Below, piece by piece: positions 8,473 through 17,323 of a DNA stretch of 64,000 nucleotides. How positions within the stretch are numbered: the stretch's first letter is position 1; every line of letters begins with the position of its first letter. Below the pieces are notes generated by a model. The model was not told the DNA's origin. It ran no database searches and was given only the letters and a program-made list of their open reading frames with translations. The stretch comes from Streptomyces sp. CB01373 (lineage in GTDB: Bacteria > Actinomycetota > Actinomycetes > Streptomycetales > Streptomycetaceae): positions 186,001 to 250,000 of the forward strand of contig NZ_NNBK01000003.1 of the NCBI RefSeq assembly GCF_002803075.1, read 5' to 3'. The position numbers and the translations under genes were made by a program.

Positions 8473-9651
8473 GTGAGCACGGACCCAACGGTGCAGGCGG
8501 CTCCGGCCCGGCACATGTGGCCGCTGTACGCCGCGGGCTTCACCACTGCCTTCGGCGCGCACGGAATCGCCGCCAGCCTCGGCGGCCACGCCCAGGGTGC
8601 GGTCACCTCGCTGCTGGTGCTCGGCGGCCTCCTCGCCCTGTACGACGGTGCCGAGGTACTGCTCAAGCCGCTGTTCGGCACACTCGCCGACAGGATCGGC
8701 GCACGCCCGGTCCTGCTCGGCGGGCTCATGGCCTTCGCCGCCGCGTCCGCCCTGTACGTCGTCGCGGACAGCCCCGGCCGGCTGTGGGCCGCGCGCCTCG
8801 GCCAGGGCGCCGCGGCCTCCGCCTTCTCCCCGTCGGCCTCCGCGCTGGTCGCCCGCCTCACCCCGGCGGCCAAGCACGGCCGGGCCTTCGGCAGCTACGG
8901 GTTCTACAAGTCGATCGGCTACACCCTCGGCCCGCTGCTCGGCGGAGTGCTGGTGTGGGCCGGAGGCCTGCGCCTGCTGTTCATCGTCCTGGCCGTGCTC
9001 GGTGCGGCGGTCGCCGTGTGGGCCGCGCTCGCAGTCCCGGTCGTCCCGCCGCTGCCCAGGGCCCGGCAAACGGTACTCGACCTGGTCCGGCACCTGGCCG
9101 ACCCGGCCTTCCTCGCCCCGACCTCAGCCCTGGCCGCGGCGACCGCCGCACTCTCGGTCGGGGTGGGCTTCCTGCCGGTCTCAGGCCGGGCGGCCGGTCT
9201 GGGTACGGTGGCCACCGGCGCTGCCGTGTCGGTACTGGCCGCCTGCGCGGCTGTGGTCCAGCCGAAAGCCGGGCGGGCGCTGGACCACGGACGGCTGGCG
9301 ACCGGTACGGGCATCGCGGCAGGGCTGCTGCTCACCGCCGCGGGACTGGGCTGTGCCATGCTGCCGGGTCTTACCGGGCTGCTCCTGGGTGCCGCGCTGA
9401 TCGGCGCCGGAACCGGTCTGATCACCCCGCTCGGCTTCGCCGCCCTTGCCGCGAGCACCCCCACGGAGCGTCTCGGCCAAACCATGGGCGCCGCCGAACT
9501 CGGCCGCGAACTCGGTGATGCGGGCGGCCCGTTGCTCGTCGCGGCGGTCGCCTCGCTCACCACCCTCACCCACGGCTTCGCCGTTCTCGGCCTCATTCTC
9601 GCGCTCGGCCCGGCGCTCACGGTCCTACGGCGCCGGCCCGCCGGACGGTGA
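8473..9651 (+). CDS. MFS transporter (drug-efflux type)
   Basis: 392 residues with about 12 hydrophobic segments. The loop 2-3 motif A is recognisable as GTLADRIGARPVLLGG, followed by a motif-C-like region (YGFYKSIGYTLGPLLGG). The GTG at 8473 is preferred over the ATG at 8353 because GGAGGCGG stands 4-5 nt upstream and the first membrane helix follows directly. The 120 nt before it hold a short open tail (..RVLAALHQAPEAEQ) that may be the end of a lost gene. The substrate is unknown. Confidence 0.85.
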   Translation: MSTDPTVQAAPARHMWPLYAAGFTTAFGAHGIAASLGGHAQGAVTSLLVLGGLLALYDGAEVLLKPLFGTLADRIGARPVLLGGLMAFAAASALYVVADSPGRLWAARLGQGAAASAFSPSASALVARLTPAAKHGRAFGSYGFYKSIGYTLGPLLGGVLVWAGGLRLLFIVLAVLGAAVAVWAALAVPVVPPLPRARQTVLDLVRHLADPAFLAPTSALAAATAALSVGVGFLPVSGRAAGLGTVATGAAVSVLAACAAVVQPKAGRALDHGRLATGTGIAAGLLLTAAGLGCAMLPGLTGLLLGAALIGAGTGLITPLGFAALAASTPTERLGQTMGAAELGRELGDAGGPLLVAAVASLTTLTHGFAVLGLILALGPALTVLRRRPAGR

Positions 9652-9687
9652 AACCCACACCGCCCGGCCCGGGCGGCCGACTCGGAC

Positions 9688-9707
9688 AAGTAAGTCAAGC
9701 CTTACTT
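9688..9707. promoter_or_regulatory. Inverted repeat in front of the HelD-like gene
   Basis: AAGTAAG and CTTACTT form a perfect 7-bp inverted repeat around a 6-bp centre (TCAAGC). It is AT-rich against a GC-rich background and lies between the MFS gene and the TTG start at 9760. It is a likely repressor site, of the size seen for MarR/TetR-type regulators. It does not match the rifamycin-associated element known upstream of helR genes. Confidence 0.5.
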
Positions 9708-9759
9708 TTGCAGAAGTCTGGCCGCATAGTGGGGAGCCGAGTGGAGAGGAAGGCTGCTG

Positions 9760-11871
9760 TTGCCGCATTTCAATGTGGGTGCCGCAGGACAGATCGAGGT
9801 GGAGCAGGCCCACGTGGCCGCCATGTACAGGCTGCTCGATGAGCAGTCGGCGGATGTACGGGCCGAGCTGGCGGCCGTGCTGAACTCGTCGGTGGACAGC
9901 GCGGGCGAGGTGTACGCGCGCGATGTCGACGCGGAGCGCTTGGCGCATCGGCTTCGCCGGCTGGAGGGAGCCGAGGAGGGGTTGGCGTTCGGCCGGATCG
10001 ACGTCGCGGACGGAACCGTCCTCCACATCGGACGGCTCGGCCTGCACATGGACGACCGGGACCTGCCGCTGCTCGTCGACTGGCGAGCGGAAGCGGCGCG
10101 GTCCTTCTACGCGGCGACGGCCGCCCACCCGATGGGGTTGCGGCGGCGCCGTCATCTTCGGGTCGAGAACCGCGCGGTACGTGCGGTGAGCGACGAGATG
10201 CTGGACGGATCCGCACCTGCGGTCGGCGACATCGTCGGCGACGGCCCGTTGACGAAGGCGTTGGAGGCGCGGCGCACGGGGCGGATGCGTGCGGCGGTGG
10301 CGACGCTGCAGGGGGAGCAGGACGCGATCGTCCGGTCCCCGCATCGGGGCGTGACGGTGGTGCAGGGCGGCCCCGGTACAGGCAAGACCGTCGTCGCGCT
10401 CCACCGGGCGGCGTACGTGCTGTACGCGTTCCCGGGCGCAGCCGCGCGCGGTGTGCTGGTGCTCGGGCCGAACGGGCGGTTCCTCGACTACGTCTCCCAG
10501 GTGCTCCCCTCGCTCGGGGAGAACGACGTGGTCCTGGCGACCTGCGCGGAGCTGGCCGGGGTGGTGCCCGCAGCCGTGGAGTCGTTTGATGTCGCGCGAC
10601 TCAAGGGGAGTGTCCCGATGGCCGAGGCGCTTGCGGACCTCGTGCGCTCCCTGCAGGCACCGGAGGGCGGGTTCGCGGTGCGCGTAGGACAGGACTGGCT
10701 CCGCCTGAAGAGCGTGGATGTCGCGGCGGCGCGCAAGGCTGCGGTGGCGAGCGGCCTGGCGCACAACCCCGCGCGGGAGGTCTTCAAGGAGCACCTGGTC
10801 GGCACGGCCACGGGCGCGCTGGAGCGCAGCGCCCTCGAGGCCCTCGAACACATCGACGCCGAGATCGCCGAGAGCACCGGGATGGACCTCGATGCCGCGG
10901 CCGAGGAGGACCTGAGGGGTCTCGGCTTCGACGACGCGCCGGCCGCAGATCCGGGCGAACTGTTCGACGCGGAAGCCGTCCGCGCGCATCTCATGGGCGA
11001 CGCCCACGTCGACTGTGCGGTGGAAGCCCTCTGGCCACGGCTTACACCCGAAGCGGTCGTACGGGCTCTGCTCGCGGAAGCTCGCACGATGGCCAGGCGC
11101 TTGCCCTCGCTCACCGATGACGAACGTTCCCGGCTGGTGCGTTCTCCTGACGCCCCGTGGACCGATGCCGATGTACCGCTGCTGGACGAGGCGGCAGAAC
11201 TGGTGGACGGGCCGACGGAGCGGACGTTCGGGCACGTCGTGGTCGACGAGGCGCAGGAGCTGACCGCCATGGAGTGGCGGATGGTGCTGCGCCGGTGCCC
11301 GGCCAGGTCGATGACGCTGGTGGGCGACTTCGCCCAGGCGGGCCCGGCGACGGCAGCGGGCGACTGGTCCCAGGCTCTGGGGCCGCATCTCGGCAGCCGG
11401 TTCGCCCTGCACACCTTGACCGTCGGTTACCGCACGACCCAGGAGATCCTGGAAACGACCCACGACCTTCTCGCGCGGATCGCCCCCGGCCAGAAGCCGA
11501 GCCGATCGATCCGCCACGGCGAGCCGCCCCGCAGCCTCACCGCATGTCCGCCCACGCTCGCCACCACGGTGGCCGAGGAAGTCCGGGCGCAGGCCGCAGC
11601 GCACCCGGGCGAACTGCTCGCCGTGATCTGCGCGGACGACCGGGTCAAGGAGATGGCATCCGCAGGTGTCGCCCAGTGGGCACGCCTCGTGCCGGCTTCC
11701 GAGGCCCGCGGCCTGGAGTTCGACGCGTGCGTCGTCATCGGCCCGGAGGAGATCGTCACGGGCCGCCCCAGCGGCGAGCGTGACCTGTATGTCGCCCTCA
11801 CGCGTGCAACCAGGAGACTGTGCACCATCACCGTCCACGCGGCGCCAGAGCACGCTTGCAAGGCCCTCTGA
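9760..11871 (+). CDS. HelD-like UvrD/Rep-superfamily ATPase
   Basis: 703 residues. Walker A GGPGTGKT is at 203-210 and the Walker B DEAQ box at 496-499 (VVDEAQELT). The later TVGYRTTQEILE and YVALTRATRRLCTI motifs belong to the C-terminal UvrD half. The N-terminal coiled region followed by GRIDVADGTVLHIGRLGL and LLVDWRAEAARSFYAAT is the HelD arrangement, as in the RNA-polymerase recycling/rifamycin-resistance factors HelD and HelR. The TTG start is supported by GAGAGGAAGG at the right distance; no ATG or GTG fits. It is a divergent paralogue, so a role in releasing stalled RNA polymerase is probable but not certain. Confidence 0.85.
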   Translation: MPHFNVGAAGQIEVEQAHVAAMYRLLDEQSADVRAELAAVLNSSVDSAGEVYARDVDAERLAHRLRRLEGAEEGLAFGRIDVADGTVLHIGRLGLHMDDRDLPLLVDWRAEAARSFYAATAAHPMGLRRRRHLRVENRAVRAVSDEMLDGSAPAVGDIVGDGPLTKALEARRTGRMRAAVATLQGEQDAIVRSPHRGVTVVQGGPGTGKTVVALHRAAYVLYAFPGAAARGVLVLGPNGRFLDYVSQVLPSLGENDVVLATCAELAGVVPAAVESFDVARLKGSVPMAEALADLVRSLQAPEGGFAVRVGQDWLRLKSVDVAAARKAAVASGLAHNPAREVFKEHLVGTATGALERSALEALEHIDAEIAESTGMDLDAAAEEDLRGLGFDDAPAADPGELFDAEAVRAHLMGDAHVDCAVEALWPRLTPEAVVRALLAEARTMARRLPSLTDDERSRLVRSPDAPWTDADVPLLDEAAELVDGPTERTFGHVVVDEAQELTAMEWRMVLRRCPARSMTLVGDFAQAGPATAAGDWSQALGPHLGSRFALHTLTVGYRTTQEILETTHDLLARIAPGQKPSRSIRHGEPPRSLTACPPTLATTVAEEVRAQAAAHPGELLAVICADDRVKEMASAGVAQWARLVPASEARGLEFDACVVIGPEEIVTGRPSGERDLYVALTRATRRLCTITVHAAPEHACKAL

Positions 11872-11895
11872 CGGGCGGGCCACGACGGCTTCCCC

Positions 11896-13494
11896 TCAGT
11901 GGCTGCTGAAGCTCACCTCCTTCGAGTCCTCCGCGCGTTCGAAGGTGCCGGCGAAGCCCCAGTTCTGCCAGCCGCCGTCACCGTTGTTGGAGATGGTTCC
12001 CTCGTCGATGGAGAACACGTCGACACCGTGCACCACCGCAAGGTGTTCAAGGCCGGACACTCCCGAGAAGGAGAGGTCGTTGAACGACTTCACCGCGATG
12101 ATGTTCGTGCCGGGAAAGCTGCGGCTGTACTCGTCGATCAGCGAATGGATCAACTCGGCGCTGTCGCCCGGCACCTTGCCGGAGTAGTCGGTACCGGGGT
12201 ACGGCCCGCCGTCCGTGTACTTCGGCGACCCGTCGTTGAAGTTGACCGCGCTCGATCCGGTGGGGATGGAATCGGCGTCCAGGTCGGCGGGTTCCGGCTG
12301 CTCGAAGCTCACCTTCGAGCCGTCGCGGGTGAAGTCGCCGTAGAAGGCCCAGTTGGTGTAGCCGCCGTCGCCGTCATTGCTGAACGTGCCCTTGTCGAAG
12401 ACGTAGACATCGAACACGGCCCGGCCCGAGGCGATGTCGTCCCCCTTCTCGTCGCCGTGGTACTCGGGCGAGTTCAGCCGGTACCTGCCGTGATGGACGA
12501 ACGAATCCGGTTCCTCGACCCAGTGCGACGACTGCTCCGAGTGCATCGCGACCACGTTGTAGTCGGGGTAGCAGCGGCGCATGTCGTTCACGAGCATCCG
12601 GACGGCCTGAGCCGACGCCGCGTTGTCCAGCGGGGAGTAAGTGTTGTAGTACCGGTTCCGGTCGGGCAGTTCCTCCCCCTCGATCTCGCAGCCCTCGTCG
12701 CCGGGCTTCCAGCCCTCCTTCCGCTTGGGACGGGGCGGCTCCTGGAACGTGACGGTGCGGCGGTCCTCGCTGACGTCGAACACGCCGTAGAACCCGCGGT
12801 TCTTCCACCCGAGGTCGGCGTCGTCCGCCCAGGTGAACTTGCCGGTCTTGAACGCGTAGACGCGGTACGTCGTGCCGCTGATGCTGACGGTCTCGATCAG
12901 CGCCGCACCGTCCATCTGCTGCAGATTGCCCTCGTGCGGCTGCGCGATGACGATGTTGTAGTCGGGGAGGCAGTAGGCGAGGTCCGCGAGCGCCTCCTGG
13001 ACCCGCTTCTCCTTGTTCTTCTCGTTGTTGACCTTGTCGATGACGAAGTTGACCAGCCAGGAGTAGCCCCAGGCGGCCGCCGTGCTGACGGGACCGTTGC
13101 CCGGGACGGAGACCGACGACTTCGATGCCCGTTCCTTCGGCTCGAAGCACAGATCGGGAAGCGCGTTCCCCTTGCCGCCGTCAGGCTTGTCGTGGGTTTC
13201 GCTCCCGGGCCTACCGGTGTCGTCACCGGGTGCGGCGGCAGGCTGGACGGGCTCGCCGGTTCCGGACTGCCCGTCGCCGTCGCTGACATCGTTGTCCTCG
13301 CCGCAGTCGCCGCCGGCCGTCCCCACGACCCGGCAGATCTGCCGGTGTGCGGAGCTGGAGATGTCGCCCCCGATCACGGCGCCGACGATCGCGCCGACCA
13401 CGAGGGTGACGAGCCCCAGTATGGCCAGGTACTCGACTGCCGTCTGCCCCGTGCTCGTGCGTACTCCTCGGCGTATCCGCTCGCTGCGGTTCAC
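11896..13494 (-). CDS. Pilin-like N-terminus fused to a triplicated extracellular domain
   Basis: 532 residues. Residues 15-43 (TGQTAVEYLAILGLVT then LVVGAIVGAVIGG) look like a class III (Flp/TadE-type) prepilin signal with the conserved Glu followed by Tyr after the predicted cleavage Gly. A Cys-containing, Asp/Gly/Pro-rich linker spans 50-115. Three related modules follow at about 168-252, 297-400 and 447-531. Each has a P-x-x-Y/T-N-I/V-V/I start, a V-x-x-F-D/K-x-G-x-F strand and, in modules 2 and 3, GDGGYTNWAFYG or GDGGWQNWGFAG. The GTG start follows GAGGTGA. No tad assembly genes are nearby. The repeated domain was not recognised. Confidence 0.8.
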   Translation of the reverse strand: MNRSERIRRGVRTSTGQTAVEYLAILGLVTLVVGAIVGAVIGGDISSSAHRQICRVVGTAGGDCGEDNDVSDGDGQSGTGEPVQPAAAPGDDTGRPGSETHDKPDGGKGNALPDLCFEPKERASKSSVSVPGNGPVSTAAAWGYSWLVNFVIDKVNNEKNKEKRVQEALADLAYCLPDYNIVIAQPHEGNLQQMDGAALIETVSISGTTYRVYAFKTGKFTWADDADLGWKNRGFYGVFDVSEDRRTVTFQEPPRPKRKEGWKPGDEGCEIEGEELPDRNRYYNTYSPLDNAASAQAVRMLVNDMRRCYPDYNVVAMHSEQSSHWVEEPDSFVHHGRYRLNSPEYHGDEKGDDIASGRAVFDVYVFDKGTFSNDGDGGYTNWAFYGDFTRDGSKVSFEQPEPADLDADSIPTGSSAVNFNDGSPKYTDGGPYPGTDYSGKVPGDSAELIHSLIDEYSRSFPGTNIIAVKSFNDLSFSGVSGLEHLAVVHGVDVFSIDEGTISNNGDGGWQNWGFAGTFERAEDSKEVSFSSH

Positions 13495-13685
13495 ACGTCA
13501 CCTCGTCGTGGCTTGCTCGATCGGGTCACCAGCGGCCGGGCCGTGCACCCGCCGGGGAACCGAACCGTAGCGACGCCCCCCGGGCCCACTGACAGGGCTC
13601 AGAGGCCCATACCAGGACCCAAATCGGCAGTTGGGGCCCAGCGGCCCCAGTCCCACGCCGACAGGCGGGAAATCGAGCGCCGCCG

Positions 13686-15422
13686 CTACGCCACCGTCAT
13701 CGACGCGCCGGACGCAAGCACGCGGCCCAGCTCCAGTGGGTCGGCGCGGCCGTCGAGTTCGGCGTACAGGGCCGCGGCCAGCTCCGGGTGGGCGAGCAGT
13801 CCCTCACCGGCCGGGTCCCCTTCGGCCCGGGCGGCGAGGCCCAGCCCCACCCAGGACTCGGGGTCGCCCTCGCCACGGACGATGCGCGCGTGGCAGGCGC
13901 GCAGCGCCTCGGCCGTACGGCCCGTGACGAGGTCGATGTCCTCGGGCCGCGCACCGCTCACCGTGGCGCCGGGGTCGTCCCGCAGCCGCTCGAACCCCGC
14001 CGGGTCCGCCAGCAGCCACCGCAGCAGCACCGCCCGCGTGTCGAAGCCCCGCACCGGCCGCCCCGCGACGAGCACCGGCTCGTGGCGCCGCGCCACGGAC
14101 CGGGCCTGGTGGGGCCAGGCCGCCGCGTGGGCCCGCACCGCACCCGGGTCGGGGCGCAGGTGGTACGCCCGCCAGGTCGCGCGGTGGTCCGCGATCGCGA
14201 GGTCGGCCGCGACGCGGGTCCGCGCGTCCACCGGTTCCGCGAGCCACGGCTCCAGCCGCCCCGCGAGCTCGGCCAGCAGACGCCGCCCCAGGTCGGTGAG
14301 CCCGTCCGACCGGCTGATCGTGTGGAGCGCGTGCGCCGTCTGGGCTCGCCACAGCGCGTACTCGAACCGCCCGAGCGGATGGTCGCGCCGCCGCCAGAAG
14401 GCGGTGACTCCGAAGAACGCGTACACCCCTTGGAGCAGGCCGCCCAGCGGCCGGGGGTCGTCCCGCCAGGGGGCGTAGTACAGCCGGGCGCCCGGGTCCT
14501 CGTACAGGGTGAACAGGTGCATGAACGCGCTGAGCTTGTTGTGCTGGAACTCGTGCACCAGCGTCGAGGCGAACTGCTCGCCGTCGTCGGGAACCGACAC
14601 CACCGCCGTGCCGAAGGCGTCGCCGGAGGAGGCACTGTGCGGCCGGAACCGCTCGGAGCGTGGGCGGGGGACCACGGACACCAGTCCATCCGCCAGCGCC
14701 CGAGCCGCGTCCGGATCGGTGGCGCGCAGGATCTCCCAGGCCGAGCCGAACAGTTCCTGCCACTGGGCGGCGGAGTCGAGCGGCTCGGGAACGCCCGGTG
14801 TGCGCAGGGCGCGATAAGGGTCGATGTCGTCCAGGAGCAGCGTGCACCCGTCGGCGCGCAGCTCGGCCGCAGCGTGCCAGCCCGGTCCGCCCAGCCGACG
14901 GCCCGCGATCCGCACGTCCCCGTCGCGGGCGGACACCTCGGCCACGGTCCAGTCCGGGCCGCCGGGCACCCGCATGGCCCCGAGCGCGGGCAGGACGGCC
15001 CAGCCGTACCGGACCGGGACGTCGGTGCGGAACTCCAGGCCGGCGTGGATCGCCGCGCTCGCGGCGAGTGCGTGCAGGTGCCCCGTCTCCGCCCACAGGG
15101 GCGCGTCATGGCCGGCGGTGCCCCGCAGCCGACGCAGCGTGTGCGCCGACCACATACCGACGGCCGGATACGAGAGCAGTCGCTCCACCTCCCGCGCAGC
15201 CGCGGACCAGGCTCGCGACAACAGGCGCCAGCCCTCGTCCAGCGGAGGCAGGGGACCGGCCGGTGCCGTCGCGGCCGCGTCCAGCAGGGCCCGTACGACG
15301 AGCAGCCGCCAGCTTCGCTCGGTCTCGCGCAGGACGTCCACCGTCTCGGGGCCTCCCCCGCCGCCCAGCAGTTGGTCGAACGACCGCGGTGACAGGACGT
15401 GGGGTGGGGCCGTCTGGTGCAT
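13686..15422 (-). CDS. HExxH-type peptide beta-hydroxylase-like enzyme (copy 1)
   Basis: 578 residues. Belongs to the HEXXH-motif peptide-modification family found with FxSxx-COOH RiPP precursors, some members of which are now described as alpha-ketoglutarate-dependent peptide beta-hydroxylases. The metal motif HEFQH is at 290-294, preceded by the signature SSGDAFGTAVVSVPDD and followed by YYAPWRDDPRPLGGLLQGVY (315-334). A long helical C-terminus follows. It starts 9 nt after the stop of the precursor-like peptide at 15432-15602, so the two are co-transcribed. It is clearly homologous over its whole length to the protein at 17533-19356. The usual radical-SAM partner is absent from the window. 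Confidence 0.82.
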   Translation of the reverse strand: MHQTAPPHVLSPRSFDQLLGGGGGPETVDVLRETERSWRLLVVRALLDAAATAPAGPLPPLDEGWRLLSRAWSAAAREVERLLSYPAVGMWSAHTLRRLRGTAGHDAPLWAETGHLHALAASAAIHAGLEFRTDVPVRYGWAVLPALGAMRVPGGPDWTVAEVSARDGDVRIAGRRLGGPGWHAAAELRADGCTLLLDDIDPYRALRTPGVPEPLDSAAQWQELFGSAWEILRATDPDAARALADGLVSVVPRPRSERFRPHSASSGDAFGTAVVSVPDDGEQFASTLVHEFQHNKLSAFMHLFTLYEDPGARLYYAPWRDDPRPLGGLLQGVYAFFGVTAFWRRRDHPLGRFEYALWRAQTAHALHTISRSDGLTDLGRRLLAELAGRLEPWLAEPVDARTRVAADLAIADHRATWRAYHLRPDPGAVRAHAAAWPHQARSVARRHEPVLVAGRPVRGFDTRAVLLRWLLADPAGFERLRDDPGATVSGARPEDIDLVTGRTAEALRACHARIVRGEGDPESWVGLGLAARAEGDPAGEGLLAHPELAAALYAELDGRADPLELGRVLASGASMTVA

Positions 15423-15431
15423 GGAAGGTGC

Positions 15432-15602
15432 CTATTCGTCGCGCTGCGGGTTGTAGCCGCCGAGGCTGCCGGCCGGGTCGTCGATACGGCTGAGCAGGCG
15501 CCGCATGGAGCCCTCGGCGGACGGCAGCTCCAGGTCCGGCCAGATGTCCAACGGGACGCCGCTGAGGTCGATCAGCTCCGACTCGACTCCGGTCTTCTCC
15601 AT
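15432..15602 (-). CDS. FxsA-like RiPP precursor peptide (copy 1)
   Basis: 56 residues, easily missed. The core resembles FxSxx-COOH precursors: V-E-S-E-L-I-D-L-S-G-V at 6-16, then PLDIWPDLELP, a helical MRRLLSRIDDPAGSLGGY segment (33-50) and the tail NPQRDE. Canonical FxsA peptides end in F-x-S-x-x; here the equivalent position is G-Y-N followed by four extra residues. The ATG has GGGGAC upstream and the next gene is the HExxH enzyme 9 nt away. It shares the VES-L-DL-GV-L and ID-P--S--G-aromatic pattern with the peptide at 17324. It is the probable substrate of the adjacent enzyme. Confidence 0.72.
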   Translation of the reverse strand: MEKTGVESELIDLSGVPLDIWPDLELPSAEGSMRRLLSRIDDPAGSLGGYNPQRDE

Positions 15603-15789
15603 GACGCCGTCCCCATGACAGTGAAAGTGAAGTGATGCGAAGAATGCCTGATGTATGCCACTGCTTCACAGTTTCAACACTTTTCAGGCCGCGGCACGAC
15701 CCTAATGCATCCGTGGTGTCACACGGCTCCGGAAAGGCGGAATCCACCCGGATCGAGTGAAGGATGGACCCTCCGGGTAAAGAGCGGAC
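15603..15789. promoter_or_regulatory. Divergent promoter region between the two halves of the peptide/protease locus
   Basis: These 187 bases separate the minus-strand precursor/HExxH pair from the plus-strand trypco2/protease genes. They are less GC-rich than their surroundings and must hold both promoters. No confident -10/-35 pair or operator was identified. Confidence 0.5.
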
Positions 15790-16092
15790 GTGATTGAACT
15801 CGCCGAACTGATTGAGGAGTTGCGCCGCGAGCTCACCGCGGCCCGTACCGCGGCGCAGGGGGAGGACCTGTACTTCGAGGTGGGGCCCGTGGAGCTGGAG
15901 GCGGCCGTCGTCGTGGAACGGTCCGCCACGGCGGGCGGGAAGATCCGCTTCTGGGTGGTGGAGACCGGCGCGGACGGCCGACTGGCGGACAGCGTCACGC
16001 ACCGGGTGAAGCTGACACTCGACCCGCGCACGCGCAGCGGTGGCGGACGCGCGCCGTGGGTCGGCGGCGGCGAGGCCGAGGGCGAGCGCTGA
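15790..16092 (+). CDS. Trypco2-family (trypsin-co-occurring domain) protein
   Basis: 100 residues. The sequence IELAELIEELRRELTAA, then LYFEVGPVELEAAVVVE, GKIRFWVVE and HRVKLTLDP matches the small trypco2 domain that accompanies trypsin-like effectors in predicted NTP-dependent conflict systems. The GTG start was taken from the beginning of the conserved helix; its Shine-Dalgarno is weak. The protease gene begins 5 nt after its stop, so the two are an operon. It probably acts as partner or regulator of the protease; the mechanism is unknown. Confidence 0.8.
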   Translation: MIELAELIEELRRELTAARTAAQGEDLYFEVGPVELEAAVVVERSATAGGKIRFWVVETGADGRLADSVTHRVKLTLDPRTRSGGGRAPWVGGGEAEGER

Positions 16093-16097
16093 GCGCG

Positions 16098-17204
16098 GTG
16101 ACCCGGACGCGTCGGGGACTGGATCCGGTACGCGTGGCGGAGGTGCTGGTGCGACGGCCCGAGGGGCGTGGCAGCGGACGGCGGGGTTCCGGCTACCGTG
16201 TCGGCCCCTCACACGTCCTCACCGCCGCGCACGTCGTCCGCGCCGCCGAGGCGGAGCGCCCCCGGGTCCACGTGCGTTTCGAAGCCGACCGCCCCGACGA
16301 GTGGACCGCGCCCGCGCACGTGGTGCTGGCCTCCGAGAAGGCCGACGTGGCACTGCTGGAGCTCACCGGCCCCGTGCCGCCCGGCGTCCACGCGGCCGTG
16401 ACCGAGCCGCCCGCCTACGGTGCCGTACCCGACACGGACGAACTGCTGCCGTGCAGCGCGCTGGGCTTCCCGCGGTTCAAGCTGCGCGAGGACCGGATGC
16501 GCCGGCTCGACGACGGCTCACCCTCCCAGTACCGCGACTCCTGCCACGCCACCGGGGTGATCTCGGTGCTGTCCAACCGCCGCGAGGGGACCCTGGAACT
16601 CGCGGTCACCCCACCGCGGTCGGACCCCGAACCCGACCGCTCCCCCTGGGAGGGCATGTCCGGCGCGGCGGTGTGGCACGCCGGCACACTCATCGGACTG
16701 GTCAGCGCCCACCACCGCTCGGACGGCCTGGGCCGCCTCGCCGCCGTCCGCGCGGACCGCTGGTACGAGCTGCTGCCCGGTGCCGACCTCGCCCTGCTGC
16801 ACCGGTACGCCGGGCTGCCCACGTCACCGCCCGAGCCGGCCGCCCGCCCGGCCGGCCCCGCGGGCCCCGGCAGCCTGGCGCACCTGCCGGACGACCTGCC
16901 GCTGCGGGAACTCGACGGATTGGTCGGCGCGTTGACCGCACTGCCCGCGGTGAGCGAGCGCACCACCCTGGCGCTGGTGCTGGGCAGCATCGATCCGGTG
17001 ATCGCGGCCATGAGCCCCCGCTCACCGGCGCTGCGTCCGGACGTGTTCGGGATCCTGCGCACCTGTCTTCGCTACCGCGGCACGTTGGACCAACTCATGG
17101 AAGCGGTAAGGCTGATGGAGGGTGACTCCGCCGGGGTGGCCCGCCTCGACAAGGAGGCGGTGGAGTTGTCCCGGCGCCATCGCGGTGGCGATGACGAAGG
17201 CTGA
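16098..17204 (+). CDS. Trypsin-like serine protease with C-terminal effector-associated domain
   Basis: 368 residues, no signal peptide, so presumably cytosolic. The catalytic triad is H45 (VLTAAHVV), D83 (KADVALLEL) and S188 (GMSGAAVW). A Pro/Ala linker (240-262) leads to a helical C-terminal domain (263-355; LPLRELDGLVGAL ... LDQLMEAVRLMEGDS) of the effector-associated type (EAD2-like). GTG 16098 was chosen over an upstream ATG that would overlap the trypco2 gene. EADs recruit effectors to large NTPase or VMAP proteins by homotypic contacts; the VMAP-type protein at 23688-25160 carries a similar N-terminal domain. The protease is therefore probably the effector of this locus. Confidence 0.85.
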   Translation: MTRTRRGLDPVRVAEVLVRRPEGRGSGRRGSGYRVGPSHVLTAAHVVRAAEAERPRVHVRFEADRPDEWTAPAHVVLASEKADVALLELTGPVPPGVHAAVTEPPAYGAVPDTDELLPCSALGFPRFKLREDRMRRLDDGSPSQYRDSCHATGVISVLSNRREGTLELAVTPPRSDPEPDRSPWEGMSGAAVWHAGTLIGLVSAHHRSDGLGRLAAVRADRWYELLPGADLALLHRYAGLPTSPPEPAARPAGPAGPGSLAHLPDDLPLRELDGLVGALTALPAVSERTTLALVLGSIDPVIAAMSPRSPALRPDVFGILRTCLRYRGTLDQLMEAVRLMEGDSAGVARLDKEAVELSRRHRGGDDEG

Positions 17205-17323
17205 CCCGATATGGCGGCACCGCGCGGATGTGGTGTTTCATCCAGGCTGCGGCGGGCGATTATCAGGGGGATGTGAGCAGCCCGCATCCGTACTTGCCAC
17301 CGGGGGGAAGGGGTTTGGCCGTC

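Noticed and set aside
12897..14478. Plus-strand open frames across the pilin-like and HExxH copy 1 genes
   Set aside because: No ribosome-binding site or recognisable sequence; the minus-strand genes explain the region.
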